Notes: generated by a model not told the origin, from the sequence alone. Shown: positions 19,102 to 28,561, counted from the stretch's first letter. The stretch is DNA of 64,000 bases from Flavobacterium sp. N3904 (GCF_025947305.1 NZ_CP110009.1:1674001-1738000), one strand, 5' to 3'. Numbers and translations are program-made.

Positions 19102-19848
19102 CTAGATTACTTTCGCTTCGTTGTGTAATAAATTGATTAACTCGTCCAGATTATCTGGTGAAATCAATTTCACTGCCGATTTTGGAGCTGGTTTTTCAAA
19201 TTTTACCGCTTTAGTATTTATTGCTGCATCAACAGGCTCAAGGATTGTTAATACTTTAGTTCTTGCAGTCATAATTCCTCTCATGTTTGGAATACGCAAA
19301 TCCTTTTCTTCTACAAGTCCTTTTTGACCACCAATGATTATTGGCAAAGTTGTGCTTACGGTTTCTTTACCTCCATCAATTTCGCGTACTGCAGTGACAT
19401 TTGTACCGTCAACGGTAATGCTGGTGCAAGAGTTTAGAAAATTATATCCCAAAATACCTGCAATCATACCCGGAACCATTCCACCATTATAGTCTAATGA
19501 TTCTTTTCCTGCAATTACAATATCGTAACCACCATTTTTAATGACTTCGGCTAGTTGTTTAGCAACAAAAAAACCATCGGTAGGATTTGCATTGACACGA
19601 ATAGCTTCGTTTGCTCCAATTGCCAATGCTTTTCTCAATGTAGGTTCAGTATCTGGTCCGCCAACATTTACTATGGTTACAGTAGCACCTTGTTGCTCTT
19701 GGAACCAAATAGCACGGGTAAGACCAAATTCGTCATTTGGATTAATTACATATTGAACCCCATTGGTATCAAATTCAGCGTCTCCGTTTGTGAAGTTGAT
19801 TTTTGAAGTAGTATCAGGAACGTGACTGATGCAAACTAATATTTTCAT
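19102..19848 (-). CDS. etfB: Electron transfer flavoprotein subunit beta
   Basis: The 248-residue partner of EtfA, holding AMP and forming the ETF heterodimer. Signatures: MKILVCISHVPDTTSKINF, VINPNDEFGLTRAIW (about 34-48), VIAGKESLDYNGGMVPGMIAG (about 110-130) and VREIDGGKETV. First gene of the etfBA unit. TAAATTTG at 19887-19880 (minus strand), about 30 nt upstream of the ATG, is a good -7 element. Confidence 0.97.
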   Translation of the reverse strand: MKILVCISHVPDTTSKINFTNGDAEFDTNGVQYVINPNDEFGLTRAIWFQEQQGATVTIVNVGGPDTEPTLRKALAIGANEAIRVNANPTDGFFVAKQLAEVIKNGGYDIVIAGKESLDYNGGMVPGMIAGILGYNFLNSCTSITVDGTNVTAVREIDGGKETVSTTLPIIIGGQKGLVEEKDLRIPNMRGIMTARTKVLTILEPVDAAINTKAVKFEKPAPKSAVKLISPDNLDELINLLHNEAKVI

Positions 19849-20294
19849 AATTATATATTTAAATTCTTTTTTTCTTGGACAAATTTAAAATAATAAATTG
19901 AATAATATACTATGCATGCATAACATTTTTGACAACTATTACGATTTCGTCAGTTATGATCGATTATGATAGGTTTTAATCAGAATTATTATAAATAATC
20001 GGGATGATTTTGTGAATTAGTTCCTGTTTTTTGATTTTGCCTTTGATTTGCAAGTAGTTTCAATTTCGAAAATTTCCTTTTTTGCACTGATATTTTAGCC
20101 CGGATAGTAGCGGCATCCTTCTTGTGGTCCCGTTTTTTCTAACGGGATTACAAGAAGATATAGCGAATAGCCGGAAACAGCTCCTAAAAAAAAACAATAG
20201 CATAAATCGGTGTTATTTTAAAGTATTTTATGCTTTTAAGTAATTTAAAATAATTATTTTTGCGGTTCTAAAAATTACACACAGACAATATAAT
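19849..20294. other. Divergent intergenic region etfB / pdhB
   Basis: Contains the etfB -7 element (19887-19880), a palindromic TATGCATGCATA (19912-19923), one copy of the dispersed hairpin repeat (20094-20185), and TATTTTTGC (20255-20263), a perfect -7 for pdhB. No open frame of note. Confidence 0.6.
20094..20185 (+). repeat. Dispersed hairpin repeat, copy A
   Basis: Outer segments TTTAGCCCGGATAGTAGCGG and GATATAGCGAATAGCCGG flank an inner hairpin whose outer arms are TTCTTGT and ACAAGAA and whose tip is CCCGTT/AACGGG. The 3' border is AGCTCCT. The same borders reappear inverted at 23837-23906, and in more diverged form at 53731-53808 and 55440-55530. Confidence 0.75.
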
Positions 20295-21272
20295 ATGAGA
20301 ACGATACAATTTAGAGAGGCCATTTGCGAAGCGATGAGTGAAGAAATGCGTCGCGATGAGTCCATATACTTAATGGGTGAAGAGGTAGCAGAGTACAACG
20401 GTGCCTACAAAGCATCGAAAGGTATGCTTGCCGAATTTGGTGAAAAAAGAGTAATAGACACGCCAATCGCCGAACTTGGTTTTACTGGAATTGCAGTAGG
20501 ATCGGCAATGAATGGTTGTCGCCCGATAGTGGAGTATATGACTTTCAACTTTTGTTTGGTTGGAATTGATCAAATTATAAATAATGCCGCCAAAATGCGT
20601 CAGATGACAGGTGGGCAATTTAATGTGCCTATCGTTTTTCGTGGTCCAACTGCTTCGGCAGGACAATTGGGAGCGACACACTCTCAAGCTCTTGAGAACT
20701 GGTTTGCAAATACTCCAGGTCTTAAAGTGGTAGTTCCATCGAACGTATATGATGCCAAAGGTTTGTTGAAATCGGCTATTCGTGATAATGACCCAGTTAT
20801 TTTCATGGAATCTGAACAAATGTATGGTGACAAAGGGGAAGTGCCGGATGGTGAATATACTATTCCTATTGGTGTTGCCGATATCAAACGTGAAGGAACT
20901 GATGTAACTATCGTTTCTTTCGGAAAAATTATCAAAGAAGCTTATATCGCTGCAGATGAATTGGCCAAAGAAGGAATTTCGTGCGAGATTATCGATTTGA
21001 GAACAGTGCGCCCAATGGATAATGAAGCGATTTTAACTTCGGTTAGAAAAACAAATAGGTTGGTGATTCTTGAAGAAGCTTGGCCTTTTGCAAGTGTATC
21101 TTCAGAGATTGCTTTCTTGGTTCAAGAGCAGGCATTTGATTTTCTGGATGCGCCAATTCAACGTATTACGACAGCTGATACTCCAGCACCTTATTCTCCA
21201 GTATTATTGAAAGAATGGTTGCCAAATGCTGCCGATGTTGTGAAAGCAGTTAAGAAAGTATTATACAAATAA
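20295..21272 (+). CDS. pdhB: Pyruvate dehydrogenase E1 component subunit beta
   Basis: A 325-residue transketolase-fold subunit that with E1-alpha decarboxylates pyruvate on thiamine diphosphate. Signatures: EVAEYNGAYKASKGM, RVIDTPIAELGFTGIAVGSAM (about 50-70), HSQALENWFANTPGLKVVVPS (about 129-149) and LEEAWPFASVSSEIA (about 257-271). Neither E1-alpha nor E2/E3 is adjacent, which is usual in Flavobacteria. It has a clear -7 element 33 nt upstream of the ATG and a terminator downstream. Confidence 0.95.
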   Translation: MRTIQFREAICEAMSEEMRRDESIYLMGEEVAEYNGAYKASKGMLAEFGEKRVIDTPIAELGFTGIAVGSAMNGCRPIVEYMTFNFCLVGIDQIINNAAKMRQMTGGQFNVPIVFRGPTASAGQLGATHSQALENWFANTPGLKVVVPSNVYDAKGLLKSAIRDNDPVIFMESEQMYGDKGEVPDGEYTIPIGVADIKREGTDVTIVSFGKIIKEAYIAADELAKEGISCEIIDLRTVRPMDNEAILTSVRKTNRLVILEEAWPFASVSSEIAFLVQEQAFDFLDAPIQRITTADTPAPYSPVLLKEWLPNAADVVKAVKKVLYK

Positions 21273-21289
21273 TTGAATATTACTATTTG

Positions 21290-21329
21290 AAAAGCTTCAT
21301 CATGATTCCATTTGATGAAGCTTTTTTTT
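21290..21329 (+). terminator. pdhB terminator
   Basis: AAAGCTTCATC (21291-21301) pairs with GATGAAGCTTT (21314-21324) around a 12-nt loop and is followed by a T run. The DUF5686 gene starts only 8 nt further on, so it may depend on readthrough. Confidence 0.85.
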
Positions 21330-21336
21330 ATATATT

Positions 21337-23838
21337 ATGAAAAGAAAGCTGTCCGTTATTTTATTTTTTTTGTTTGCTTTTGCAAATTCCATTTTTGGCC
21401 AAACAAAAGTGAGCGGTATTGTGGTTGATAAATCCAACCAGCCTATTCCTTTTGCTAATGTAGTTTTTAAAAATTCCAGCGAAGGCACAGTAACCAATGA
21501 AGACGGTCGGTTTTATTTTGAATCTCCAAAAACATATAAAACACTTGTAGTTTCTTCGGTTGGATTTTCGGAAAAAGAAATTACGCTTACAAAATCAGTC
21601 AATTATAATTTCAGTATTGTTTTAAACGAACAGGAAAGTTTGAAAGAAGTTGTTATTTTTACTGGTAAAACTTCAAAAAAAAACAATCCTGCACTTGATA
21701 TTCTTAGAAAAATTTGGGAAAAGAAACGTAAAAACGGCTTGTATCAATTTGACCAGTACCAAATGGAAAAATATGAGAAAGTAGAATTTGACATCAATTC
21801 TATTGACAGTGCCTACATGAAACAAAAAATATTCAAAGGCATGGAATTTATTTTTGACCATGTTGATACCTCCAAAATTACAGGAAAAACCTATTTGCCT
21901 ATTTTTGTAAACGAAGCATTGGTCGATGTGTACGGCGACAATAAAACAGGAAAAATAAAACAGATAACAAAAGCCAATAAAACATCTGGATTTGATGGGA
22001 ATCAACAAATTTTGTCTTTTATAAAGGATTTGTATTCAGACTATAATATTTATAATAATTACATTGCCTTATTCGACAAAAGTTTTACCTCTCCACTCTC
22101 TACAACAGGAATTGATGTGTATAATTATGTTTTGAGAGACAGTACATTTATAGATAACAAATGGTGTTATAATATTGTTTTTTATCCAAGAAGGAAAAAC
22201 GAACTGACTTTCAAAGGTGATTTTTGGGTAAATGACACCACGTTTGCCATCAAAAAAATCAATATGGCCGTTACCAAAAGCGCCAACATCAACTGGGTTA
22301 AGGACATCTATGTTGAGCAGGAATTTGATGTTTTGAATGATTCAGTTTTTTTGCTGACCAAGGATTATCTTATGTCTGATTTTGCTTTAAACAAAAAAGA
22401 AAAATCGCCTGGAGTTTATGGAAAGCGAACCACCTATTATCAAAACCATAAATTCAATATTGAAAAGCCTGCTAAATTCTACAAAGAAGAAGTCAATTTT
22501 GTCGATAACGAAGTATATAAAAAGAGTGACGAGTATTGGGAAGAAAACCGTTTTGAAAAACTGAGTAAAGACGAGATCGGGGTTTATAAAATGCTGGATA
22601 CGTTGCAAAATGTAAAAGCATTCAAACGACTTACTGATATCGTTACCGTTTTGGCAAGTGGTTACATTAATTACGGCAACTTTGATTTGGGCCCAATTTT
22701 TTCCACGTTTGGATACAATGAAGTCGAGGGATTTAGGGTGCAATTGGGAGGGCGAACGTATTTTGGTCCCAATGATCCTTGGCGAGTACAGGCCTTTACC
22801 GCTTATGGCTTTCAGGATCAAAAGTTTAAATATGGTTTTGCAGGCAAATGGATGATTGAAAAGAAAAACCGAGTTATTATTTCGGGAGGAAATAGGCGCG
22901 ATATCGAGCAATTGGGTGCCAGTTTGACCACGACCAATGATATTTTGGCTAGAAACTACGGATCGACAGCATTTTTTACGACAGGATCAAACGGAAAATT
23001 GACCAATGTAGCGCTGACAAATGCCTATGTTGCTATCGAACCAATCAAAAATCTGACTTTTCAGACAGGAGTGACCTACAAGACATTAGAATCGGCTTCG
23101 CCAGTTTTTAGCCTTGATTATTATACCACATTACCAAGTGCTGCAAACCCTCAAGGGGTAATAAGCGGGAAAGTGGTTCAATCAGAATTTAACATCCAAG
23201 CCGAATATACTCCAAAACGCAGAACTATTGCCTATGGCGTCGAACGCAGTATTGCCAATAGCCCCTATACCACACTTTTTGTCAATTATAGTCAGGGTTA
23301 TAAAGGAATTATAAACAGCGATTTTGATTATAAAAAAATTGAAATTTATTATAAACAGCCCATCATTATTGGTCCGCTAGGTCGTTCGAACATAATAATG
23401 GAACTGGGAAAAACGTATGGGACAATTCCGTTGGGCTTATTGAGTATTGTGCCTGGAAACCAGACTTATTTTACTATCGAAAATGCTTTTAGTAATCTTA
23501 ATTACTACGAATTTGTAACTGATCAATATGCGTTGTTGCAATGGAATCATGATTTCAATGGAAGGTTATTTGCCAGAATTCCTTTTATGAGGAAACTCAA
23601 TTGGAGGGAAATCATTGGAGTAAAAGCAGTTTATGGAACCGTTTCAGATGCTAATAGAGCTATAAATGCCTCTGGCCTACAATATGTCGCTCCAGAGAAT
23701 GTGTATTGGGAATACAACGCAGGAATCGGAAATATTTTCAAAGTATTTCGTTTGGATTTTTCGTGGAGAGGCAATTATCTAAACACACCGGGAGTAAATC
23801 CATTTACTGTAAAAGGATCGTTTGGATTCTATTTTTAG
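21337..23838 (+). CDS. DUF5686 outer membrane protein with carboxypeptidase-like regulatory domain
   Basis: An 833-residue surface protein with a signal peptide (MKRKLSVILFFLFAFANSIFGQ), then a CarboxypepD_reg-like beta-sandwich (about 24-105, VSGIVVDKSNQPIPFANVVFKN and TNEDGRFYFESP), a DUF5686 middle, and a C-terminal beta-barrel ending in Phe (TVKGSFGFYF). This is a typical Bacteroidetes outer-membrane protein that resembles TonB-dependent receptors but lacks a recognisable plug. The function is not known. The stop codon falls inside the first bases of a dispersed hairpin repeat. Confidence 0.85.
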   Translation: MKRKLSVILFFLFAFANSIFGQTKVSGIVVDKSNQPIPFANVVFKNSSEGTVTNEDGRFYFESPKTYKTLVVSSVGFSEKEITLTKSVNYNFSIVLNEQESLKEVVIFTGKTSKKNNPALDILRKIWEKKRKNGLYQFDQYQMEKYEKVEFDINSIDSAYMKQKIFKGMEFIFDHVDTSKITGKTYLPIFVNEALVDVYGDNKTGKIKQITKANKTSGFDGNQQILSFIKDLYSDYNIYNNYIALFDKSFTSPLSTTGIDVYNYVLRDSTFIDNKWCYNIVFYPRRKNELTFKGDFWVNDTTFAIKKINMAVTKSANINWVKDIYVEQEFDVLNDSVFLLTKDYLMSDFALNKKEKSPGVYGKRTTYYQNHKFNIEKPAKFYKEEVNFVDNEVYKKSDEYWEENRFEKLSKDEIGVYKMLDTLQNVKAFKRLTDIVTVLASGYINYGNFDLGPIFSTFGYNEVEGFRVQLGGRTYFGPNDPWRVQAFTAYGFQDQKFKYGFAGKWMIEKKNRVIISGGNRRDIEQLGASLTTTNDILARNYGSTAFFTTGSNGKLTNVALTNAYVAIEPIKNLTFQTGVTYKTLESASPVFSLDYYTTLPSAANPQGVISGKVVQSEFNIQAEYTPKRRTIAYGVERSIANSPYTTLFVNYSQGYKGIINSDFDYKKIEIYYKQPIIIGPLGRSNIIMELGKTYGTIPLGLLSIVPGNQTYFTIENAFSNLNYYEFVTDQYALLQWNHDFNGRLFARIPFMRKLNWREIIGVKAVYGTVSDANRAINASGLQYVAPENVYWEYNAGIGNIFKVFRLDFSWRGNYLNTPGVNPFTVKGSFGFYF

Positions 23839-23906
23839 GAGCTATTCCAGCTGTACACTATATCCACGCCCAAAAGCGTGGGATGCCGTTTTCATCTGTG
23901 CTAAAA
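23837..23906 (-). repeat. Dispersed hairpin repeat, copy C (inverted relative to copy A)
   Basis: Read on the plus strand it begins AGGAGCTATTCC, has CACTATATC, an inner hairpin CACGCCCAAAAGCGTG, then GGATGCCG and ends GTGCTAAAA. The borders match the reverse complement of copy A (AGGAGCTGTTTCC, CGCTATATC, GGATGCCGC, GGGCTAAAA) while the inner hairpin is different. It starts at the second base of the DUF5686 stop codon and ends 9 nt before the next ATG. Confidence 0.8.
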
Positions 23907-23915
23907 AATTAAAAC

Positions 23916-24518
23916 ATGCAACAAGCCATCGACCATCTTTTTCAAAAAAGCCCTATATTCAAACAGATTATAGATACATACGGATTTCCGACCATCCCCG
24001 TAAGACCTCAGGGATTTGAAACTTTGGTATTGTTAATTTTGGAACAACAGGTTTCGATAGATTCGGCAAAAGCCACTTTTTTAAAAATAAAAGCAAATCA
24101 TGCCACCTTCAATCCAGAATTATTAATCCAAGTTTCAGATGAAGATTACAGGACTTTTGGTGTAAGTCGGCAAAAAACGACTTACATCAAAGCATTGGCC
24201 GCAGCAATATTGAATAAAGAAATTGATCTGGAGAGTTTGCCTCACAAATCGGCGCAAGAAGTTCGTGAAGAACTCATAAAAATAAAAGGAATTGGTAATT
24301 GGACTATCGATATTTATCTGATGTTTTGCCTGGAAGAGCCTGATTTACTGCCGCTGGGGGATATTGCTGTGGTCAACACCATAGAAGAACTGCTCGATAT
24401 CCATGACAAAGCCATAATGGAAACCCATACCATAAATTGGAGCCCATATCGCTCATATGCTACTTTTTTGCTTTGGCATTATTATCTAAAAAAACGCAAA
24501 CGCATAATAGTGTATTAA
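23916..24518 (+). CDS. DNA-3-methyladenine glycosylase, AlkA-like
   Basis: A 200-residue HhH-GPD base-excision repair glycosylase. The helix-hairpin-helix is LIKIKGIGNWTIDIYLMF (about 124-141), followed by the catalytic aspartate in LLPLGDIAV (about 147-155). VLLILEQQVSIDSAKATFLKI (about 37-57) is the usual AlkA helix. It is shorter than E. coli AlkA because the N-terminal TBP-like domain is absent. There is no obvious operon partner; the upstream gap is filled by repeat copy C. Confidence 0.85.
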   Translation: MQQAIDHLFQKSPIFKQIIDTYGFPTIPVRPQGFETLVLLILEQQVSIDSAKATFLKIKANHATFNPELLIQVSDEDYRTFGVSRQKTTYIKALAAAILNKEIDLESLPHKSAQEVREELIKIKGIGNWTIDIYLMFCLEEPDLLPLGDIAVVNTIEELLDIHDKAIMETHTINWSPYRSYATFLLWHYYLKKRKRIIVY

Positions 24519-24565
24519 AGTGTCATTTTTACGAAAACGTTATAGTTATATATTGTCTTTTTTTA

Positions 24566-24595
24566 TTGTAAAAAAGTATTGTTTGTGTACTTTTG
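24566..24595 (+). promoter_or_regulatory. ppa promoter
   Basis: TTG (24566-24568), 19 nt, TACTTTTGC (24588-24596): a complete match to the Bacteroidetes housekeeping consensus, 34 nt before the ppa ATG. Confidence 0.75.
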
Positions 24596-24629
24596 CAGTC
24601 GCTAATAAATTAAGAAAAGATAAAGAATA

Positions 24630-25160
24630 ATGACTGCAGACAAATTAAAAACTTTTGATGTATTAATCGAAATACCAAGAGGAAGTAGAAATAAATACGA
24701 GTATGATTTTTCGATAAAAAGAATGCGTTTCGATAGAATGTTATTCTCTTCGATGATGTACCCAGCTGATTACGGTTTCATCCCTGAAACATTAGCTTTA
24801 GACGGTGATCCATTGGATGTTTTGGTTTTGATAAACGAACCAACTTTTCCTGGTTGTGTAATTGAAGTAAAACCTATTGGAGTTTTTCACATGGCTGATG
24901 ATAAAGGACCAGACGAAAAAGTAATCTGTGTGCCGGTTTCTGATCCGATTTGGAATTCATTGGAAAATTTATCCGATATCAACCCACACTTATTGAAAGA
25001 AATTGAGCATTTCTTCCAAGTATATAAAGACTTGGAGAACAAAGTAGTAGATGTAGAAGGATGGGGAGATGTAAATGAAGCTTTTGCAATCATTAAAGAA
25101 TGTACAGAACGTTTCGATCAAATCGAGAATAAACCAGAAGGATTATTTAGCATTAAATAA
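24630..25160 (+). CDS. ppa: Inorganic pyrophosphatase (family I)
   Basis: Hydrolyses PPi to two phosphates in the cytoplasm, driving biosynthesis. The 176 residues have EIPRGSRNKYEYD (about 14-26) and the metal-binding DGDPLDVLVL (aspartates 58, 60 and 63), plus GDVNEAF near the C-terminus. Length fits the hexameric bacterial type. It lies next to hppA, the membrane pyrophosphatase, separated by a strong terminator; having a PPi-wasting and a PPi-conserving enzyme side by side suggests a controlled choice between them. Confidence 0.97.
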   Translation: MTADKLKTFDVLIEIPRGSRNKYEYDFSIKRMRFDRMLFSSMMYPADYGFIPETLALDGDPLDVLVLINEPTFPGCVIEVKPIGVFHMADDKGPDEKVICVPVSDPIWNSLENLSDINPHLLKEIEHFFQVYKDLENKVVDVEGWGDVNEAFAIIKECTERFDQIENKPEGLFSIK

Positions 25161-25180
25161 TTTTTACCTCTATTTTTTAT

Positions 25181-25219
25181 AAAAAAAGCAATACTCTTAA
25201 TTGAGTGTTGCTTTTTTTG
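25181..25219 (+). terminator. ppa terminator
   Basis: AAAGCAATACTC (25185-25196) pairs with GAGTGTTGCTTT (25203-25214), with one G-U pair, inside flanking A and T runs. It is a strong intrinsic terminator between ppa and hppA. Confidence 0.9.
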
Positions 25220-25273
25220 TTTAAATTGCTATCGATTACATTTTTTTATATTAACAAACCAAAAAGAATATTT

Positions 25274-27856
25274 ATGAATTCAATTATGATTTATGTGCCA
25301 ATTTTTATGGCAATAATAGGGCTTATTTTTATGTCCATCAAACGATCTTGGGTCCTAAAGCAAGATGCTGGAGATGGCAAAATGAAGGAGATATCAGATT
25401 ATATATATGAGGGAGCTTTGGCTTTCTTAAAGGCTGAATACAGATTATTGGCTGTCTTTGTTGTAATAGCTAGTGTTGTATTGGCAGGTATCACTTTTAT
25501 TCCAGGAGTTAAAACCAATATATTAATAGTAGTTGCATTTGTTTTTGGCGCATTTTTCTCTGCTTTGGCAGGAAATATGGGAATGAAAATAGCAACAAAA
25601 ACTAATGTTAGAACTACCCAAGCCGCTCGTACGAGTTTGCCGCAAGCTTTGAAAGTTTCATTTGGTGGCGGAACTGTAATGGGATTAGGTGTAGCCGGTT
25701 TAGCTGTTTTAGGATTGACTGGTTTTTTTATTGTTTTCTTCCAAATTTTTATGAAAGGACAATGGACTTCTACAGAAGACATGACGGTTGTTCTGGAAAC
25801 ATTAGCAGGTTTTTCTCTTGGAGCTGAATCCATTGCTTTGTTTGCCCGTGTGGGTGGAGGAATTTATACTAAAGCAGCCGATGTAGGTGCTGATTTAGTT
25901 GGTAAAGTCGAAGCTGGGATTCCAGAAGATGATCCACGTAATCCAGCTACAATCGCTGATAATGTTGGTGATAACGTAGGTGACGTTGCCGGAATGGGTG
26001 CCGATTTATTTGGTTCTTATGTAGCAACCGTCTTGGCAGCAATGGTACTTGGAAATTATGTGATAAAAGATATGGGTGGAAACATTCAGGATGCTTTTGG
26101 CGGAATAGGACCTATTTTATTGCCAATGGCAATTGCCGGTTTCGGAATTTTGTTTTCTATAATTGGTACTATGCTCGTTAAAATTACCGATGAAAATGCT
26201 AAAGAAGCACAAGTACAAAAGGCTTTGAATATTGGAAACTGGGTTTCTATTGTATTAACCGCTATTTCATGTTACTTCTTAGTGCAATATATGCTTCCGG
26301 AAACCATGAGTATGACTTTCTTCGGTGAAGGTTCAATGGATATTTCATCAATGAGAGTATTTTATGCTACACTTATTGGTTTAGTTGTGGGTGGAGCTAT
26401 TTCATCTGTAACAGAATATTATACAGGATTAGGAACAAAACCAGTTATGGCGATTGTTCAAAAATCGAGTACCGGTGCAGGAACCAACGTAATTGCTGGT
26501 TTGGCAACAGGAATGATTTCTACTTTCCCAACGGTATTATTGTTTGCTGCAGCGATTTGGTCTTCTTACGCTTTGGCAGGATTTTACGGGGTGGCATTAG
26601 CAGCTTCTGCAATGATGGCAACTACAGCAATGCAATTGGCAATCGATGCTTTTGGTCCAATATCTGACAATGCAGGTGGAATTGCCGAAATGAGTGAATT
26701 ACCAAAAGAAGTGCGTACGAGAACCGATATTTTGGATTCAGTAGGAAACACTACAGCAGCAACTGGAAAAGGTTTTGCAATTGCTTCGGCAGCTTTAACC
26801 TCTTTGGCTTTGTTTGCAGCTTATGTAACTTTCACAGGCATAGATGGAATCAATATTTTCAAAGCACCAGTATTGGCGATGTTATTCGTTGGTGGAATGA
26901 TACCAGTTGTATTTTCTGCTTTAGCGATGAATTCTGTAGGTAAAGCCGCGATGGATATGGTATACGAAGTACGTCGTCAGTTTAAAGAAATTCCGGGAAT
27001 TATGGAAGGAACCGGAAAACCAGAATACGCAAAATGTGTTGATATTTCGACTAAAGCCGCTTTGCGCGAAATGATGTTGCCAGGGATTTTGACTATTGGT
27101 TTTCCAATTGCAATTGTTCTTTTAGGGAAATTAGTTTACGGAAGTAACAATCAATTAATCGCCGAAATGTTGGGTGGTTATATGGCTGGAGTTACTGTTT
27201 CTGGAGTACTTTGGGCAGTTTTTCAAAATAATGCCGGTGGTGCTTGGGACAATGCCAAAAAATCATTTGAAGCAGGTGTTATGATCAATGGAGAAATGAC
27301 ATACAAAGGATCTGATGCTCACAAAGCAGCCGTTACAGGTGATACTGTTGGAGATCCATTCAAGGATACTTCTGGACCATCAATGAACATCTTGATTAAA
27401 TTGACATGTTTGATTGGACTAGTTATGGCGCCGATTTTAGGAAGCGGAAGCAGTACTATTGAGACAAAAGGTGCTTGTCCTATGAAAGAAATCCGAATCA
27501 AAAAATGCACCATGGGTGAAGGTGCAATGATGATGGGCAAATGCGATATGGACAAATGCGCAAAAATGACTAAAGAAGAATGTGCAAAAATGTGCGACAG
27601 CCTAAAATGTACTCCTGAGCAAAAAGAAATGTGTTTGTCTCATTATGATAAAGATGGAAAATTTGTTGCTCCAAAAGGAAAAGCATGTTGTGCCAAAAAG
27701 CCAATGACTATGAGCAATGAAATAAGAATTGAAAAATCAAATGTTAACGGAAAAGTAACGGCTACTGTAACAAAAACGGTAAATGGTAATTCAGTAGTTA
27801 AGCAATTTCAAGGAACAGATGCTGAAGTTCAATCACAGATTGATGCTTTGAAATAG
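25274..27856 (+). CDS. hppA: Membrane-bound proton/sodium pyrophosphatase with Cys/Met-rich C-terminal extension
   Basis: Couples PPi hydrolysis to ion pumping. The many membrane helices and catalytic loops are clear: ADVGADLVGKVEAGIPEDDPRNPATIADNVGDNVGD (about 200-235) and DTVGDPFKDTSGPS (about 690-705). The sequence GNTTAATGKG has Ala where K+-independent enzymes have Lys, so K+ dependence is expected. After the last helix (LVMAPILG, about 719) there are about 135 extra residues: a stretch with ten Cys and many Met (about 733-807), then a TVTKTVNG-type tail. Both ends of this family face the periplasm. A GTG frame start at 25205 lies inside the ppa terminator and is rejected; the ATG at 25274 gives 860 residues. 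Confidence 0.95.
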   Translation: MNSIMIYVPIFMAIIGLIFMSIKRSWVLKQDAGDGKMKEISDYIYEGALAFLKAEYRLLAVFVVIASVVLAGITFIPGVKTNILIVVAFVFGAFFSALAGNMGMKIATKTNVRTTQAARTSLPQALKVSFGGGTVMGLGVAGLAVLGLTGFFIVFFQIFMKGQWTSTEDMTVVLETLAGFSLGAESIALFARVGGGIYTKAADVGADLVGKVEAGIPEDDPRNPATIADNVGDNVGDVAGMGADLFGSYVATVLAAMVLGNYVIKDMGGNIQDAFGGIGPILLPMAIAGFGILFSIIGTMLVKITDENAKEAQVQKALNIGNWVSIVLTAISCYFLVQYMLPETMSMTFFGEGSMDISSMRVFYATLIGLVVGGAISSVTEYYTGLGTKPVMAIVQKSSTGAGTNVIAGLATGMISTFPTVLLFAAAIWSSYALAGFYGVALAASAMMATTAMQLAIDAFGPISDNAGGIAEMSELPKEVRTRTDILDSVGNTTAATGKGFAIASAALTSLALFAAYVTFTGIDGINIFKAPVLAMLFVGGMIPVVFSALAMNSVGKAAMDMVYEVRRQFKEIPGIMEGTGKPEYAKCVDISTKAALREMMLPGILTIGFPIAIVLLGKLVYGSNNQLIAEMLGGYMAGVTVSGVLWAVFQNNAGGAWDNAKKSFEAGVMINGEMTYKGSDAHKAAVTGDTVGDPFKDTSGPSMNILIKLTCLIGLVMAPILGSGSSTIETKGACPMKEIRIKKCTMGEGAMMMGKCDMDKCAKMTKEECAKMCDSLKCTPEQKEMCLSHYDKDGKFVAPKGKACCAKKPMTMSNEIRIEKSNVNGKVTATVTKTVNGNSVVKQFQGTDAEVQSQIDALK

Positions 27857-27883
27857 GAATGAATCATTCTTTTATTAAATTGA

Positions 27884-27914
27884 AAATGCCTCACAATTTG
27901 TGAGGCATTTTTTT
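27884..27914. terminator. Bidirectional terminator between hppA and the deoxynucleoside kinase
   Basis: AAATGCCTCAC (27884-27894) pairs with GTGAGGCATTT (27900-27910) and is followed by T. It lies between two converging genes. Confidence 0.85.
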
Positions 27915-27946
27915 GTTATCTGTGTAAATCTGTGAAGTCTGTTTTC

Positions 27947-28561
27947 CTAAAACAACCCATTCAATTCAGCATCAATTCGATTGATGATATTTCCTAAATC
28001 TTCTGGATTATCAACAAAATTAATATTGTCCACATCGATAATCATAATTTTTCCTTTGGTATAAGTATGAACCCATGCTTCGTAACGCTCGTTGAGGCGG
28101 CTTAAATAGTCAATGGAGATCGTGTTTTCGTATTCACGTCCACGTTTGTGAATTTGCCCTACTAAGTTGGGTATAGAACTTCTTAAGTAAATCAATAAAT
28201 CCGGTGCTTTGACAAGAGATTCCATCAATTCAAAAAGAGAAGAATAATTTTCAAAATCACGATGCGTCATCAATCCCATCGCATAAAGGTTGGGAGCAAA
28301 AATATGGGCATCTTCGTAAATGGTTCTGTCCTGAATGATTTTTTTACCGCTTTCACGAATTTGCATTACTTGACGAAAACGACTGTTCAGGAAATAAATC
28401 TGCAAATTAAACGACCAACGTTCCATTTGATGGTAAAAGTCATCCAAGTAAGGATTGTCAACTACTTCCTCAAAATGAGGTTCCCATTTAAAATGTTTGG
28501 CTAACAAACGTGTTAATGTTGTTTTTCCTGATCCTATGTTTCCTGCTATAGCTACGTGCAT
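27947..28561 (-). CDS. Deoxynucleoside kinase
   Basis: A 204-residue P-loop kinase that phosphorylates deoxyadenosine or deoxyguanosine in the salvage pathway. The P-loop is AIAGNIGSGKTTLTRLLAK (about 4-22); FLNSRFRQVMQI and IIQDRTIYEDAHIFA (about 75-89) form the DRx/E base- and sugar-binding region; RGREYENTISIDYLSRLNERYE (about 139-160) is the lid. It is similar to the Gram-positive dGK/dAK pair, so the exact nucleoside is uncertain. Confidence 0.9.
   Translation of the reverse strand: MHVAIAGNIGSGKTTLTRLLAKHFKWEPHFEEVVDNPYLDDFYHQMERWSFNLQIYFLNSRFRQVMQIRESGKKIIQDRTIYEDAHIFAPNLYAMGLMTHRDFENYSSLFELMESLVKAPDLLIYLRSSIPNLVGQIHKRGREYENTISIDYLSRLNERYEAWVHTYTKGKIMIIDVDNINFVDNPEDLGNIINRIDAELNGLF

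Noticed and set aside
22387..22911. 174-codon open frame antisense to the DUF5686 gene
   Set aside because: Fully contained in a well-supported coding gene, with Phe/Ile-rich nonsense composition and no promoter.
25205..25273. Upstream GTG start of hppA
   Set aside because: The added residues are encoded by the ppa terminator hairpin and its T run; the ATG at 25274 begins the normal family N-terminus.
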